64,000 nt of DNA. It comes from an uncultured Clostridiaceae bacterium (GTDB lineage: Bacteria; Bacillota; Clostridia; TANB77; CAG-508). The position numbers were made by a program, and so were the translations under genes. Below, piece after piece: positions 10,726 through 20,979 of the stretch. The stretch is taken from positions 131,795 through 195,794 of the forward strand of contig CANSJQ010000002.1 in the NCBI GenBank assembly GCA_947647275.1. Direction: 5' to 3'. Positions within the stretch are counted from its first letter, which is position 1; every line of letters begins with the position of its first letter. A model generated the notes under the pieces. The model was not told the origin of the DNA and made no database searches. It saw nothing but the letters and a program-made list of their open reading frames with translations.

Positions 10726-11456
10726 TTTTTTCCTTCTTTTGCTAAAACTACTTTTTTGAATTCTTTCTTTGCTTCTTTTACATACTTTCTTGCATTCTCT
10801 TCTGGCCAAAGGTGAGTTAGCATTAATTCCTTTACTTTTGCTTCTTTTGCAATTATTCCTGCCTGCCTTGCTGTTAAGTGTGAATTAATTTCAGGAAAAC
10901 CATATTCTTCTAATAAACTTGCCTCACATATTAGTAAATCTGCTCCTTTTGCAAACTCTATTATTTTTTCTTTTGCTGAAAATGATGTGTCTGAAGTATA
11001 TACTATATTTTTCCCTTTACTAGTAACTTTTATTGCATAAGTTTCTACTGGGTGGTCTGTTTTGCAAAATGTTACTTCCATATTTCCAATATTTATTTTC
11101 GCATTTTCGAAAATATCATGATATTCTGCAAACGAGTTACTTTCTAATTTTATATCTTCATTTATACTGATTGGTGTTTTTGGAACATATATATTAATTG
11201 CATTATTACATCTTTTTTGATTATGAAATACAAAAGATGCATATTGTAAGTTATAAATATCATTATAATGGTCTCTGTGCAAATGGCTTATAATTACTGA
11301 TAATTTTTGCAAATCATTAGGATACCTTAACATTTTGTGAGTTCCACTTCCGCAATCTAGCATCAACAAGTTTTCGCCTTCTTGTATTAAAAATCCTGGG
11401 CAATTGTGTCTTTTTGTGTTGTATGGTGATTGTGTTCCTAATACTTTTAATTTCAT
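10710..11456 (-). CDS. MBL-fold metallo-hydrolase (RNase Z-like)
   Basis: IISHLHRDHYND, KTDHPVETYAI, LICEASLLE, SHLTARQAG, LTHLWPEE. Confidence 0.88.
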   Translation of the reverse strand: MKLKVLGTQSPYNTKRHNCPGFLIQEGENLLMLDCGSGTHKMLRYPNDLQKLSVIISHLHRDHYNDIYNLQYASFVFHNQKRCNNAINIYVPKTPISINEDIKLESNSFAEYHDIFENAKINIGNMEVTFCKTDHPVETYAIKVTSKGKNIVYTSDTSFSAKEKIIEFAKGADLLICEASLLEEYGFPEINSHLTARQAGIIAKEAKVKELMLTHLWPEENARKYVKEAKKEFKKVVLAKEGKNKKIH

Positions 11457-11460
11457 AGTT

Positions 11461-12042
11461 TTAATCCTCCATAATTTTTAGACTTATAATATCAATAGTT
11501 TCTTTCATTTCTTGCTCATTGTAGTTATTTTCAAAAATATAGTCAAATTCGTTTTCTTCATAGTCAATAGCAGCCAAATCTCTCTTTTTAAAATATTCTT
11601 CTGAGATATTATCTCTTTCTAATACTTTATTTCTTCTTTTTATATCATCTGCTTTTACTAATATTTTTGTATCACATTCTTGCCAATATTTACTAATTGG
11701 TAACTTTATCCATTCTAGTACAACTATGTTATTATCTGTTCTAGCTAATATAGTATCTATTTCTTGCTCTGCATCTTTTTGTGTTATTTGCATTAGTTCA
11801 TTTAGCCATTCTTCTTTTGAAAAAACTATATTTCCTAATTTTTTTCTATTTATATTACCATCTTCGTCTAATATTCCATTCCCAAATTTCTTACATAATA
11901 TATGTATGATTTCTGGTTTTTCTAAAGGCATTCGGCTTACTTTATCTATATCTACATACTCACAGTTCAAGTTTTTTGCTAATTCTTTAGCAAATGTTGT
12001 TTTTCCACTTCCAGATTTTCCTGTTACTCCAATTATTTTCAT
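11461..12042 (-). CDS. coaE: Dephospho-CoA kinase-like P-loop kinase
   Basis: GVTGKSGSGKTTFAKEL; CoaE-like layout, downstream of coaD. Confidence 0.65.
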   Translation of the reverse strand: MKIIGVTGKSGSGKTTFAKELAKNLNCEYVDIDKVSRMPLEKPEIIHILCKKFGNGILDEDGNINRKKLGNIVFSKEEWLNELMQITQKDAEQEIDTILARTDNNIVVLEWIKLPISKYWQECDTKILVKADDIKRRNKVLERDNISEEYFKKRDLAAIDYEENEFDYIFENNYNEQEMKETIDIISLKIMED

Positions 12043-12153
12043 AGGTTATACCTCCTTTAAAATTATTTAATTAGGTTTATTATTTGTATAAGTTTTTAGT
12101 ATTTTATCACACATCTCCTATTTATGTCAATATATCAAACTGTCAGAAAATAT

Positions 12154-12190
12154 TGTAAAAGGCGAATGGAAATTCCATTCGCCTTTTACA
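12154..12190. terminator. Bidirectional terminator
   Basis: Near-perfect palindrome tgtaaaaggcgaatggaaattccattcgccttttaca. Confidence 0.7.
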
Positions 12191-12191
12191 A

Positions 12192-13073
12192 TTATTCTTT
12201 TGTGTACAAAAACTCTTCTAAGTCCTTACTAAAGATTTTCTTTGTTATATGTACTTCTCCTTCATTTATTATTTCTGTTAATGTATATTTTTGGACTTTT
12301 CCTTTTACTACATCTATTTCTGAGGTTACTTCTTTTTCGACTTCAGCTATTATAGAAACACAAATAGGTTTTTCTAAGATAGTTGATATCCATCGTAATA
12401 TTGGGAATACATCATAGTAATACCAATGTTTTTCATTAATTTTGAAAAGAAATTCTAAAACATCTTTGTCAAATTCCATATCAATTGTTGGATATTGGAT
12501 TTTTATGATTCTGTTAGTTACATATGACTTTAATGTAGCCTGTGTAATGTCTTCTTTCAAGTTATATATAAAAACAACTGCTATTTCATCATTTTTACCA
12601 TCTTCCCTTAGCTTAAGTACAGCTGATTCAATTAATTGAATATTATCTTCTGAAATTTCAAAAGTAAACTCTCTGTCAAGTAGTGGTTCTAGCTTACTGT
12701 TTCTTCTTCCTATTATATAGGTATTCACCTTATTATAGGCATATAGAGTATCTTGTATCATATAGTATTCTTTTCCTTCATTATCTGTAAAATCAATATC
12801 GAATCTTCTACCTGATTTACTACAAAAAACATTGTTTATCTTAATTGGTAAAACAATTTCATTCAAAGGCAATAATAAGTCTTTAAATTGATTAATCTTA
12901 AGTCCTTTATATTTTTGTAAGTTATCACACCATTTTAGCATACGCATTTTTAGTTCAGTACTATCAACTTTAAAGATAATGTCTTCATAAAAATTTCCTG
13001 TACCTATTTTTGACCGTAAATATAACATTAATTTTTTAGATTTCATATTTTTCTCCTCCTTTTGCAATTGCAA
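12192..13073 (-). CDS. Hypothetical protein
   Basis: 293 aa ORF; one triplet-read CGG (MLYLRSKIG). Confidence 0.6.
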   Translation of the reverse strand: MQLQKEEKNMKSKKLMLYLRSKIGTGNFYEDIIFKVDSTELKMRMLKWCDNLQKYKGLKINQFKDLLLPLNEIVLPIKINNVFCSKSGRRFDIDFTDNEGKEYYMIQDTLYAYNKVNTYIIGRRNSKLEPLLDREFTFEISEDNIQLIESAVLKLREDGKNDEIAVVFIYNLKEDITQATLKSYVTNRIIKIQYPTIDMEFDKDVLEFLFKINEKHWYYYDVFPILRWISTILEKPICVSIIAEVEKEVTSEIDVVKGKVQKYTLTEIINEGEVHITKKIFSKDLEEFLYTKE

Positions 13074-13142
13074 AATGAATATTTAAACGATTTCGTTCGT
13101 ATTTTAACATAATTATATATAAAAATCAAGCATTATGTTTAT

Positions 13143-14250
13143 TTATAATTCAATAATTCTTTCCCACTCTAATTCTTCTTTTCCAAAATGTCCATAGTTT
13201 GTTGTTTTTGCATAAATTGGTTTATTTAAGTTTAAATATTTTATTATTCCGTTTTGGGCTCAAGTCAAACTTAGTTTTTATTTTTTCTACTATTTGTTCT
13301 TCTGGTATTGTGTTTGTTCCAAAAGTTTCTACTAATATTGAAGTTGGTTTCTCAACTCCTATTGCATATGATATTTGTATTTCGCATTTTTTTGCATATC
13401 CATTTGCTACTATGTTTTTAGCTATATGCCTTAACATATATGCTGCTGACCTATCTACTTTGCTTGCATCTTTTCCTGAAAATGCTCCTCCTCCGTGCCT
13501 ACTATATCCTCCATATGTGTCTACTATTATTTTTCTTCCTGTTAGACCTGTATCTCCTAATGGTCCTCCTATTACAAACCTTCCTGTTGGATTTATATAT
13601 ATTTTTGTGTTCTCATCTATCATACTTGTTGGTACTATTTTGTTTATTATTTTTTCTATTATTTCTTGTTTTAAGTTTGCGATATCCACATCTTCTTCAT
13701 GTTGTGTGGATATTAGTATTGTGTCTATTCTTTTTACTTGCATGTTTTCATATTCTACTGTAACTTGTACTTTTCCATCTGGTCTTAGACCTTCTATTTT
13801 TCCTTCTTTTCGTGCATTTGTTAGTTCTTTTGATAGTTTATGTGCCATATATATTGCATATGGCATATAGTTTTCGGTTTCGTCACATGCATAGCCAAAC
13901 ATTATCCCTTGGTCTCCTGCCCCTCCTATGTCTACTCCCATTGCTATGTCTGTACTTTGCTTTGTTATATTTGTTATTATTTTGCAAGTTTTATAATCTA
14001 TGTCTAACTCACTATTGTAATAACCTATATCTTTAATTATTTTTCTTACTAAGTTTTCTATATCAACTTCTCCTTTTGATGTTATTTGCCCTGCTACTAC
14101 TATTAGGTTTTTTGATGCAAATGTTTCTACTGCTACTCTCGAATTCTCATCTTTTTCTAAATAGCTATCTAAAATGCTATCTGAAATTAGGTCACATAGT
14201 TTGTCTGGGTGACCTTCTGTTACGCTTTCTGATGTAAAAAATTTCTTCAT
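13143..14250 (-). CDS. metK: S-adenosylmethionine synthetase, one +1 frame break at in-frame CGG (13249-13251)
   Basis: [28 protein letters not shown]... [12 protein letters not shown]...; ORF 13222..14250 goes off-frame after FDLSPK; CCA-AAA-CGGA-ATA restores [41 protein letters not shown]. Confidence 0.95.
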
Positions 14251-14500
14251 ATTTTATTCCTTCTTTCTTTTTTCAGAATTTTAAGGTTATATATTTGTAG
14301 TCATATTATGTATGTTTATTTTTGATTTGCTCTTAATTTTATACATTTCTTCTCTTATATTACCCCTCTATTCTTATTATTTGTATGTTATTCAAGAATA
14401 TTTAATATTCAAATTTTCTAAATGGCAAAACCATATAAGAGAATCTAATTATTTCATAATCATATTCTTAGGAAACTAACCTTTTTCGTTTTACTACATA

Positions 14501-14541
14501 TAAGTTATCTGTAGCTCACTAACATTCAAATAGCTAACTTA
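14501..14541. repeat. Structured intergenic repeat, copy 2
   Basis: taagttatctgtagctcactaacattcaaatagctaactta. Confidence 0.6.
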
Positions 14542-14567
14542 ACTATGGTGGATAGCTTTCCTAATAA

Positions 14568-14605
14568 TATAGAAAACCTCTGGCTTACAACGCCAAAGGT
14601 TAATA
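14568..14605 (-). terminator. Riboswitch expression-platform hairpin upstream of metK
   Basis: Minus strand AACCTTTGGCgttgtaaGCCAGAGGTTttc. Confidence 0.6.
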
Positions 14606-14620
14606 TTTTCGTTTTATGAA

Positions 14621-14720
14621 AATTATCAGCCAAAGCGTTTGCTTTGTCGGTATTAGCACCTTATTTTATAGGTTGCTGTGGAGTCATTGAGCCGATTCTC
14701 TCGTCCACTCTTGATAACAT
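14621..14720 (-). promoter_or_regulatory. SAM-I (S-box) riboswitch upstream of metK
   Basis: Minus strand TTATCAAGAGTGGACGAGAGAATCGGCTCAATGACTCCACAGCAACCTATAAAATAAGGTGCTAATACCGACAAAGC...GGCTGATAA; hallmark cagcaacc/aaggtgctaa and closing P1. Confidence 0.93.
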
Positions 14721-14824
14721 ATTATTGCCATTATATTTTTTATTATTTATTTTGTCAATATGTTTTAATTTGTTTTTATAAAAAATGCCTAGAAATTTAT
14801 TTAAATTTCTAAGCATTTTTTAGT

Positions 14825-15238
14825 TTAACTTAATATATCAGACATTATATGTTTCATTATATAATTATTTTCACTACCATATGCTGATAAGAATTTGTTT
14901 ATCAGTGGTGTATTTGGAAGGTCTTGCTGTGCTGAAATAATTTTATGACCTGCAATATTTCTTTGTGAATAAAAATCTATTAACGCTACTATTTCTTCCT
15001 CTTTCCCATTTATCTCAATGTTTATTTTTGTTCTTACTGCTTCATGTATTATTTCGCTTATTTGGTCTCTTTGAACATAACGCATTCTTTCCCAAAATAA
15101 TAATTGATTTTCCAACTCTATTTTTTCTTCATCACTTATTTGTTTTTCTAATTCTCTTTTAAGTCTTTTAATTTCCTTAATTGTTATATTATGAGACCGT
15201 GAAATGTTTAAAAATTGAGTTTGTAATACTTTTTGCAT
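14825..15238 (-). CDS. Hypothetical protein (accessory)
   Basis: 137 aa ORF; one triplet-read CGG; upstream region resembles that of the 7992..8597 gene. Confidence 0.6.
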   Translation of the reverse strand: MQKVLQTQFLNISRSHNITIKEIKRLKRELEKQISDEEKIELENQLLFWERMRYVQRDQISEIIHEAVRTKINIEINGKEEEIVALIDFYSQRNIAGHKIISAQQDLPNTPLINKFLSAYGSENNYIMKHIMSDILS

Positions 15239-15425
15239 ATAGTCTTCCTCCTTATAAGTTATTTAATTTCTACAAGGTTACTGCTTGAAGTATAACATAT
15301 TACTATACATAATACAAGTTATTTTTATATTTTTATTACTTCTGTTTTATTATATTAAATTAAAGTGTCCAAAAGGGACAGATTACCTATTAGGAAACGT
15401 CCCCGATGGGACACCCAATGGGACA

Positions 15426-18029
15426 CTAAATCCAATCATCATACTTTTTAATATACAACTTCTTAACCTCTAAAGCCAATAAGCAATACACAATTGGAAC
15501 TGCAAATATGAATAATATATATTTTAAAGTAAGTGGTACTAAACCTAAAAACTTACCTACAAATGTGAATGGCACTAGTATTGCTACAACACATATTACT
15601 GCTGTAAATATATATACAATTTTTGAGCTATTGCTTTCTATGAATGGCTTTTTAGCTGTTCTTATTATGTGCAAGCCTATTAGGTTTGATATTATTCCAT
15701 ATGAAAACCATATTGTTTGAAATACTGCAGCTTCTCTTATTCCAAATATAAACCATAGTGTCGCAAATATTATTAGGTCGAATATTGCACTTGTTGGTCC
15801 CATTACTATCATAAAGTTTTTTATACTTTTTATACTCCATTTCCTTGGCTTTCTTACATATTCATCATCTACATTGTCCATTGGAAGCGATAGTTGACCT
15901 ATATCATATATTAAGCTTTGTACTAATAATTGTATTGGTGTTATTGGAAAGAATGGCAAAAGTACACTTGCTATTAATATTGAACTTACTTCCCCAAAGT
16001 TAAAGCTTGCTGCTAATTTTATATATTTCATTAGGTTTCCAAATGTTTTTCTTCCTTCTATTACTCCATCATTCAATACTTTTAGGTCTTTTTCTAGTAG
16101 TATTATATCTGCTGTTTCTTTTGCTATGTCTACTGCTGTATCTACTGATATTCCTACTTCAGAGTTTACTAGTGGAGGGCTATCGTTTATTCCATCTCCC
16201 ATGTATCCTACTATATTTCCCATTTCTCCTAATACTCTTACTATTCTTGCTTTTTGTATTGGTGATAGTTTTGCAAATATGTTTGTATCTTTTAGTATTC
16301 GCTCTAAGGCTTTGTCTGATAGTTTATCTATTTTACTTCCTAATACTATTCTTTTTGTGTTTATATTTACTTTTTCACATACTGCTTTTGTTACATATTC
16401 GTTATCTCCTGTTAGTACTATTACTCTTATTCCATTATTGTTTAACATGTTTATTGCTTCTTTTGCGCTTTCTTTTGGTGGGTCTAGGAAACCTATAAAT
16501 CCCATTAATATCATATCTTTTTCGTGTTTTACTTCAAAATGTTTTATTTCCTTTATATCTGTTTTTTCACATATTCCAAGTACTCTTAGACCTTGTTCAT
16601 TTAAGTTTTTTGCTATATTTTTTATATTTGTTTTTATTTCTTCTGTAAGGTTTGTTATTTCTCCTTTATATTCTACTTTTGTACATATATTTAATATTTC
16701 TTCAATAGCACCTTTTGTTATTAGTTTTTCTTTTTGTCCGTCTGTAACTACTATTGATAGTCTTCTTCTTGAAAAGTCGAAGGGTATTTCATCTATTTTT
16801 TTATATTCTTTCGCAATTTCTTTTATTCCTTCTTTTTCCCCTCTTGCTATTATTGCTTCATCTATATTTCCTTTTAAACCTGTTTGAAAATATGAGTTTA
16901 AATATACATGTTTTAGTACATTCATATCTTCTTGACCTTTTATATCTAAATATTTTTCTAGTACTATTTTATCTTCTGTTAGTGTTCCTGTTTTATCTGT
17001 ACATAGAATATTCATTGCGCCAAAACTTTGAATCGAGTCTAGTTTTTTTATTATTGTTTTTTTCTTTGACATTTTTACTGCACCTTTTGCAAGACTTGAT
17101 GATAGTATTACTGGCAGTAAAAGTGGGGTTATTCCTATTGCTATTGCTACTGCAAACGTAAATGCTACTAGTGTTCCGTGGGTATTAGCATTTAGTATAA
17201 ATATTATTGGTATCATTACTAGCATAAATTTTATTAATAGTTTACTTACACTTTTTATTCCTTTTTGGAAGGCTGTTTGAGGTTTTCCATTTGTTACAGT
17301 ATGGGCTATTTTTCCAAAATAGGTGTTGTCACCTGTTTTTATTACTACTGCTTTTGCATAACCACTTGTTACATTTGTTCCCATAAAACATATATTGTTT
17401 AAATCGGTTATTGTTTCTATTTTACTATTTTCTAAGTTGACTACTTTTCTTGATGCTTCACTTTCTCCTGTTAGTGTTGATTGTGATACATATAAGTCCT
17501 TTGCTTCTATTATTTTTAGATCTGCTGGTATTATATCTCCTGCTGAAAGTATTATAATATCTCCTACTGTTATTTGATTTAAGGCAATTTTTTCTTCTCT
17601 TCCATTTCTTAATACTAATGCCTTTGTTTCTATTAAGCTTTTTAGTTTTTCTGCTGCTTTATTTGATTTAAATACTTCAAAAAATTCTAATAAAGTACTT
17701 ACTGCTGTTAATATAAGTATTACTATTATGTTTGAATAGTTTTTTGTTTCTGGCAAAATTACGTCTGTATATATTAAAACCACTGCTATTCCTAATAGTA
17801 TTAAGTTAAATGGGCTTAGTAAACTTTCAAAGAAATAGTTATACCATTGTTTTGGTTTATTCTGCCTTATTTCATTTAAACCATATTTATTTATATTTTC
17901 TTCTATTTGTTTTTCATTTAGACCATTTTTTGTATCTATATTATTTTCTTTTATAAAATCATCTATATTTTTTAAGCTTTCCTTTTCATACATTTTTATA
18001 ATGTCATTTTTCTCTTCTTTTTCTTGCAT
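15426..18029 (-). CDS. mgtA: P-type ATPase, MgtA-like Mg2+ transporter
   Basis: CTDKTGTLTED, TGES, MGDGINDSPPL, VLTGDNEYVTKAVC, GVIEGRKTFGNLMKYIKLAASFNFGEVSS. Confidence 0.9.
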   Translation of the reverse strand: MQEKEEKNDIIKMYEKESLKNIDDFIKENNIDTKNGLNEKQIEENINKYGLNEIRQNKPKQWYNYFFESLLSPFNLILLGIAVVLIYTDVILPETKNYSNIIVILILTAVSTLLEFFEVFKSNKAAEKLKSLIETKALVLRNGREEKIALNQITVGDIIILSAGDIIPADLKIIEAKDLYVSQSTLTGESEASRKVVNLENSKIETITDLNNICFMGTNVTSGYAKAVVIKTGDNTYFGKIAHTVTNGKPQTAFQKGIKSVSKLLIKFMLVMIPIIFILNANTHGTLVAFTFAVAIAIGITPLLLPVILSSSLAKGAVKMSKKKTIIKKLDSIQSFGAMNILCTDKTGTLTEDKIVLEKYLDIKGQEDMNVLKHVYLNSYFQTGLKGNIDEAIIARGEKEGIKEIAKEYKKIDEIPFDFSRRRLSIVVTDGQKEKLITKGAIEEILNICTKVEYKGEITNLTEEIKTNIKNIAKNLNEQGLRVLGICEKTDIKEIKHFEVKHEKDMILMGFIGFLDPPKESAKEAINMLNNNGIRVIVLTGDNEYVTKAVCEKVNINTKRIVLGSKIDKLSDKALERILKDTNIFAKLSPIQKARIVRVLGEMGNIVGYMGDGINDSPPLVNSEVGISVDTAVDIAKETADIILLEKDLKVLNDGVIEGRKTFGNLMKYIKLAASFNFGEVSSILIASVLLPFFPITPIQLLVQSLIYDIGQLSLPMDNVDDEYVRKPRKWSIKSIKNFMIVMGPTSAIFDLIIFATLWFIFGIREAAVFQTIWFSYGIISNLIGLHIIRTAKKPFIESNSSKIVYIFTAVICVVAILVPFTFVGKFLGLVPLTLKYILFIFAVPIVYCLLALEVKKLYIKKYDDWI

Positions 18030-18237
18030 TTATGCTCTCCTTATATAAAACTCTTTTTAGAATTATTCCCATTTATTTGTATTTTTATTATGTTTTATTT
18101 AGAAAAGGAAAAAAATGGGACGTGTACAAAACTTTCCATTTCTTTCCTTAACATTAAAAGTTGCTTGCAATTTCACATAAATAATGTTATAATTTGAAAT
18201 GTAAATTTTTCAATCCTATTTTTAGGTTAATATAGAT

Positions 18238-19182
18238 ATGCAACTGGTAAAAAATATTTTTTATAGGAGGATGATAAGTATGTTAAATATTTTGATTTTA
18301 AGTTTTATAGGTGCATTTATTTTTACAATTGTAACTTCTGGAATAGGCTTAATTATACATAGGGCTAACCACATGGATTTTAACGAACGGGTAAAATATA
18401 TGATAGCATCATTTATAATAGATTTTGTATATATGATGTTGTTTTTATATGTATCTTGCTTAGAACTAACAATTCTTGTGGTTTTAAGATGGATGTGGCC
18501 AATTTTGTTAGTAGATATTTTCATACTGCTAATATTAGGCAATAATGAATATGAAATTAAATCTACATGTGCATTAGCATTACTTTCAGGTGTAATCTGC
18601 TTTTCTGTTAATTTTGCACCTGTGCAGAATTTGATATTTGCACATGATATGAAAAACGTTGACATATCCTATGCAGTCACTTCTGATGAAATACTTGCAA
18701 AAATTGATTTAAAAATTGATAATTCAGTATATAACCGAAACCGATATAGTGTAAAAAGTCCAGAAATGAGGTTAGTTAATGGTAAATATATTGCTGTATA
18801 CCATATTGTAGATGCACAAGCTCATAATGGAAGTTCAAATGCTGAATATATTCCGGGGTATGCCATTCAGGAAAAAGGTAAACTTCCTGAAATAGTTCCA
18901 TGTAGAATATATTTTGATACTTCATTTGTTAATCGTAAAGATGCTTTAAGAACTATAAGGAGAAAGTATAAAACTGAAGTTATAGGCAATCATAAGTTTG
19001 ATATTGACGACGATGGAAATCCATATGAAATTTTCGAGTATCGAGAAAACTTATATTTTTCTAATGGTAATGACTATGGTTTAATTATTCTTAATTTGAA
19101 TGATGGAACTTCTGAAAAGTACCCAGTATCGGAAAAACAAATTCCTGAATGGGTTGATTTTGAAACAACTTATCCAAGGTAA
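18238..19182 (+). CDS. Hypothetical membrane protein (accessory)
   Basis: 314 aa ORF; N-terminal TM segments; likely ATG at 18280 after taggagg. Confidence 0.65.
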   Translation: MQLVKNIFYRRMISMLNILILSFIGAFIFTIVTSGIGLIIHRANHMDFNERVKYMIASFIIDFVYMMLFLYVSCLELTILVVLRWMWPILLVDIFILLILGNNEYEIKSTCALALLSGVICFSVNFAPVQNLIFAHDMKNVDISYAVTSDEILAKIDLKIDNSVYNRNRYSVKSPEMRLVNGKYIAVYHIVDAQAHNGSSNAEYIPGYAIQEKGKLPEIVPCRIYFDTSFVNRKDALRTIRRKYKTEVIGNHKFDIDDDGNPYEIFEYRENLYFSNGNDYGLIILNLNDGTSEKYPVSEKQIPEWVDFETTYPR

Positions 19183-19192
19183 AAACATTGTA

Positions 19193-19216
19193 TGAAGCCC
19201 CTAGCTAGGGGCTTCA
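19193..19216. terminator. Hairpin terminator
   Basis: tgaagcccctagctaggggcttca followed by T-rich tract. Confidence 0.7.
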
Positions 19217-19233
19217 TTTACTTTTTATTGTAT

Positions 19234-19821
19234 TTATTTTTCTAAAAATCTCTTATTTACTACATTCCAATTTAAAATATTCCAAAATGCATTTATATAT
19301 TCTGGTCTTTTTGTTTTGTATTGCAAGTAATATGAGTGTTCCCACATATCTAATACTAGTAGTGGTTTGCAACCCCATAGTGTTAGGTTTTGGTGTTTTT
19401 CGCATTGAAGTATTTCTAGTTTATTCCATTTTTGAACCCATACTAATAAGCACCAGCCTGAGGCTTCTACTTGAGTAGATGCTGCTGTAAATTGTTCCTT
19501 AAATTTTTCGAAACTTTCAAAGTCTTTTATTATTTGCTCCATTAACTCTACACTTGGAGAAGTTGGTATTGCTGGCCCCATATTTTCAAAAAATAGCTCG
19601 TGCAATATTGCTCCTGAACCAAAGAAACTTAAATTCTTTTCTAAACATTTTATATTTGAAAAGTCATTTGTTTCTCTTGCTTTTGCTAACTGCTCTTCTG
19701 TTTTATTTGTGTTATCTATATAACCTTTATATAAAACATTATAGTGCAAATCTAACATTTCTTTTGTATAATATGGCTCTAGTGCATTTAATGGATATGG
19801 TAAATCTATCATTTTTAACAT
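19234..19821 (-). CDS. sodA: Fe/Mn superoxide dismutase family
   Basis: LPYPLNALEPYYTKEMLDLHYNVLYKGYIDN...; LLVLDMWEHSYYLQYKTKRPEYINAFWNILNW. Confidence 0.9.
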   Translation of the reverse strand: MLKMIDLPYPLNALEPYYTKEMLDLHYNVLYKGYIDNTNKTEEQLAKARETNDFSNIKCLEKNLSFFGSGAILHELFFENMGPAIPTSPSVELMEQIIKDFESFEKFKEQFTAASTQVEASGWCLLVWVQKWNKLEILQCEKHQNLTLWGCKPLLVLDMWEHSYYLQYKTKRPEYINAFWNILNWNVVNKRFLEK

Positions 19822-20044
19822 TTTTTATACCTCCTACTATTATTTTTATATTTTATTAGGTTTTTTATTACATTTTTTTAATAATAAAAGCTAAAGTATT
19901 TATTTTTATACTTTAGCTTTTATTTTACTTGAAGTTGTACAAGTATTTTTATATTCTAAGGAAAGTCATCCGCGATAGCTCTTATGTTTTATTAGAAAAT
20001 TTTATTCTTGTTTTTTACTTATAAAATCCTAAAAAAGTAGTCTC

Positions 20045-20959
20045 TTAATTTAATGCTCCTGACATAATTCTAAACTTTGGATTTTCTTCCCATATTTTTT
20101 GCAGTTTTTCAAAATTTTTATTTGGCTCTAACATAAGCTCTGCTAAATCATCTAGTTCTTTATATTCCTCTTCACTTAATTCAAATTTTTTATCTTGTAT
20201 GTATTTTGGCATATGTAAGAATATAATTTCATCATTCATTAATGAATGAAAATCGAAAAATAGTCCTCTAATTGCTGCTTTTAAGCCTAGAGTTGGTGGG
20301 TCAGAAGAATATAAAATTGAAGCTTCTTCATATTTATTTTTTCTGACCCCTAAGTATGCTTCAGCCCCAAATAAGAATTTATCATATGGAATATTGTTTA
20401 GGTCAAATCCCATTTCATGGTCAGGGCAATGTTCGTCTGCATCTACTAGTTTCCATCTTTTTTCTTTTTTATCGTAATATTCTGTAATCCAATGATCATA
20501 ATATATTCCATCATATAGTATGTATTCAGCAAATCCGCTTCTTGCTCTTGCTGGTATTCCTTTTGCTTTTAATATACTTGCTAATATTATGGCTTGACTT
20601 CTACATGTAACATGTACTTTATCTTTTGCTTCTCTTTTTATAGTATAATTTGGATTTTTTCTTAATAGTTCTGCAATTACACTTTGTGCTGTTGGGAATA
20701 TATCATCTTCATATTCTAACCTAGTAATTTCTACTTTTGTCATATCTCCCCAAAAGCATTTTTGTTTATTTCTAATTTGTTTATCTTTAAATGCTACTGG
20801 ATGTATTATTTGCATTCTTTGTAGTAAGCATAACTCTTCAATGTTATTTGGTAAATTCTTCGCAAATTCTTTATAATACCCTAAATCAGTATATGAACTT
20901 GTTTTTTTATAAAATTCTAATATTTCTTCTTCATTCTTATTGGATAATACCTTATTCAT
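20045..20959 (-). CDS. Transglutaminase-like domain protein
   Basis: HVTCRSQAIILASILKAKGIPARARSGFAEYI...DHWITEYYDKKEKRWKLVDAD. Confidence 0.8.
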   Translation of the reverse strand: MNKVLSNKNEEEILEFYKKTSSYTDLGYYKEFAKNLPNNIEELCLLQRMQIIHPVAFKDKQIRNKQKCFWGDMTKVEITRLEYEDDIFPTAQSVIAELLRKNPNYTIKREAKDKVHVTCRSQAIILASILKAKGIPARARSGFAEYILYDGIYYDHWITEYYDKKEKRWKLVDADEHCPDHEMGFDLNNIPYDKFLFGAEAYLGVRKNKYEEASILYSSDPPTLGLKAAIRGLFFDFHSLMNDEIIFLHMPKYIQDKKFELSEEEYKELDDLAELMLEPNKNFEKLQKIWEENPKFRIMSGALN

Positions 20960-20979
20960 TTTTTATTCGCCTCCTGATA

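Noticed and set aside
13199-14036. Plus-strand ORFs 13199..13870, 13440..13763, 13812..14036
   Set aside because: Antisense shadows of metK.
16007-17577. Plus-strand ORFs inside the P-type ATPase
   Set aside because: Antisense shadows, Leu/Phe-rich, no RBS or family motif.
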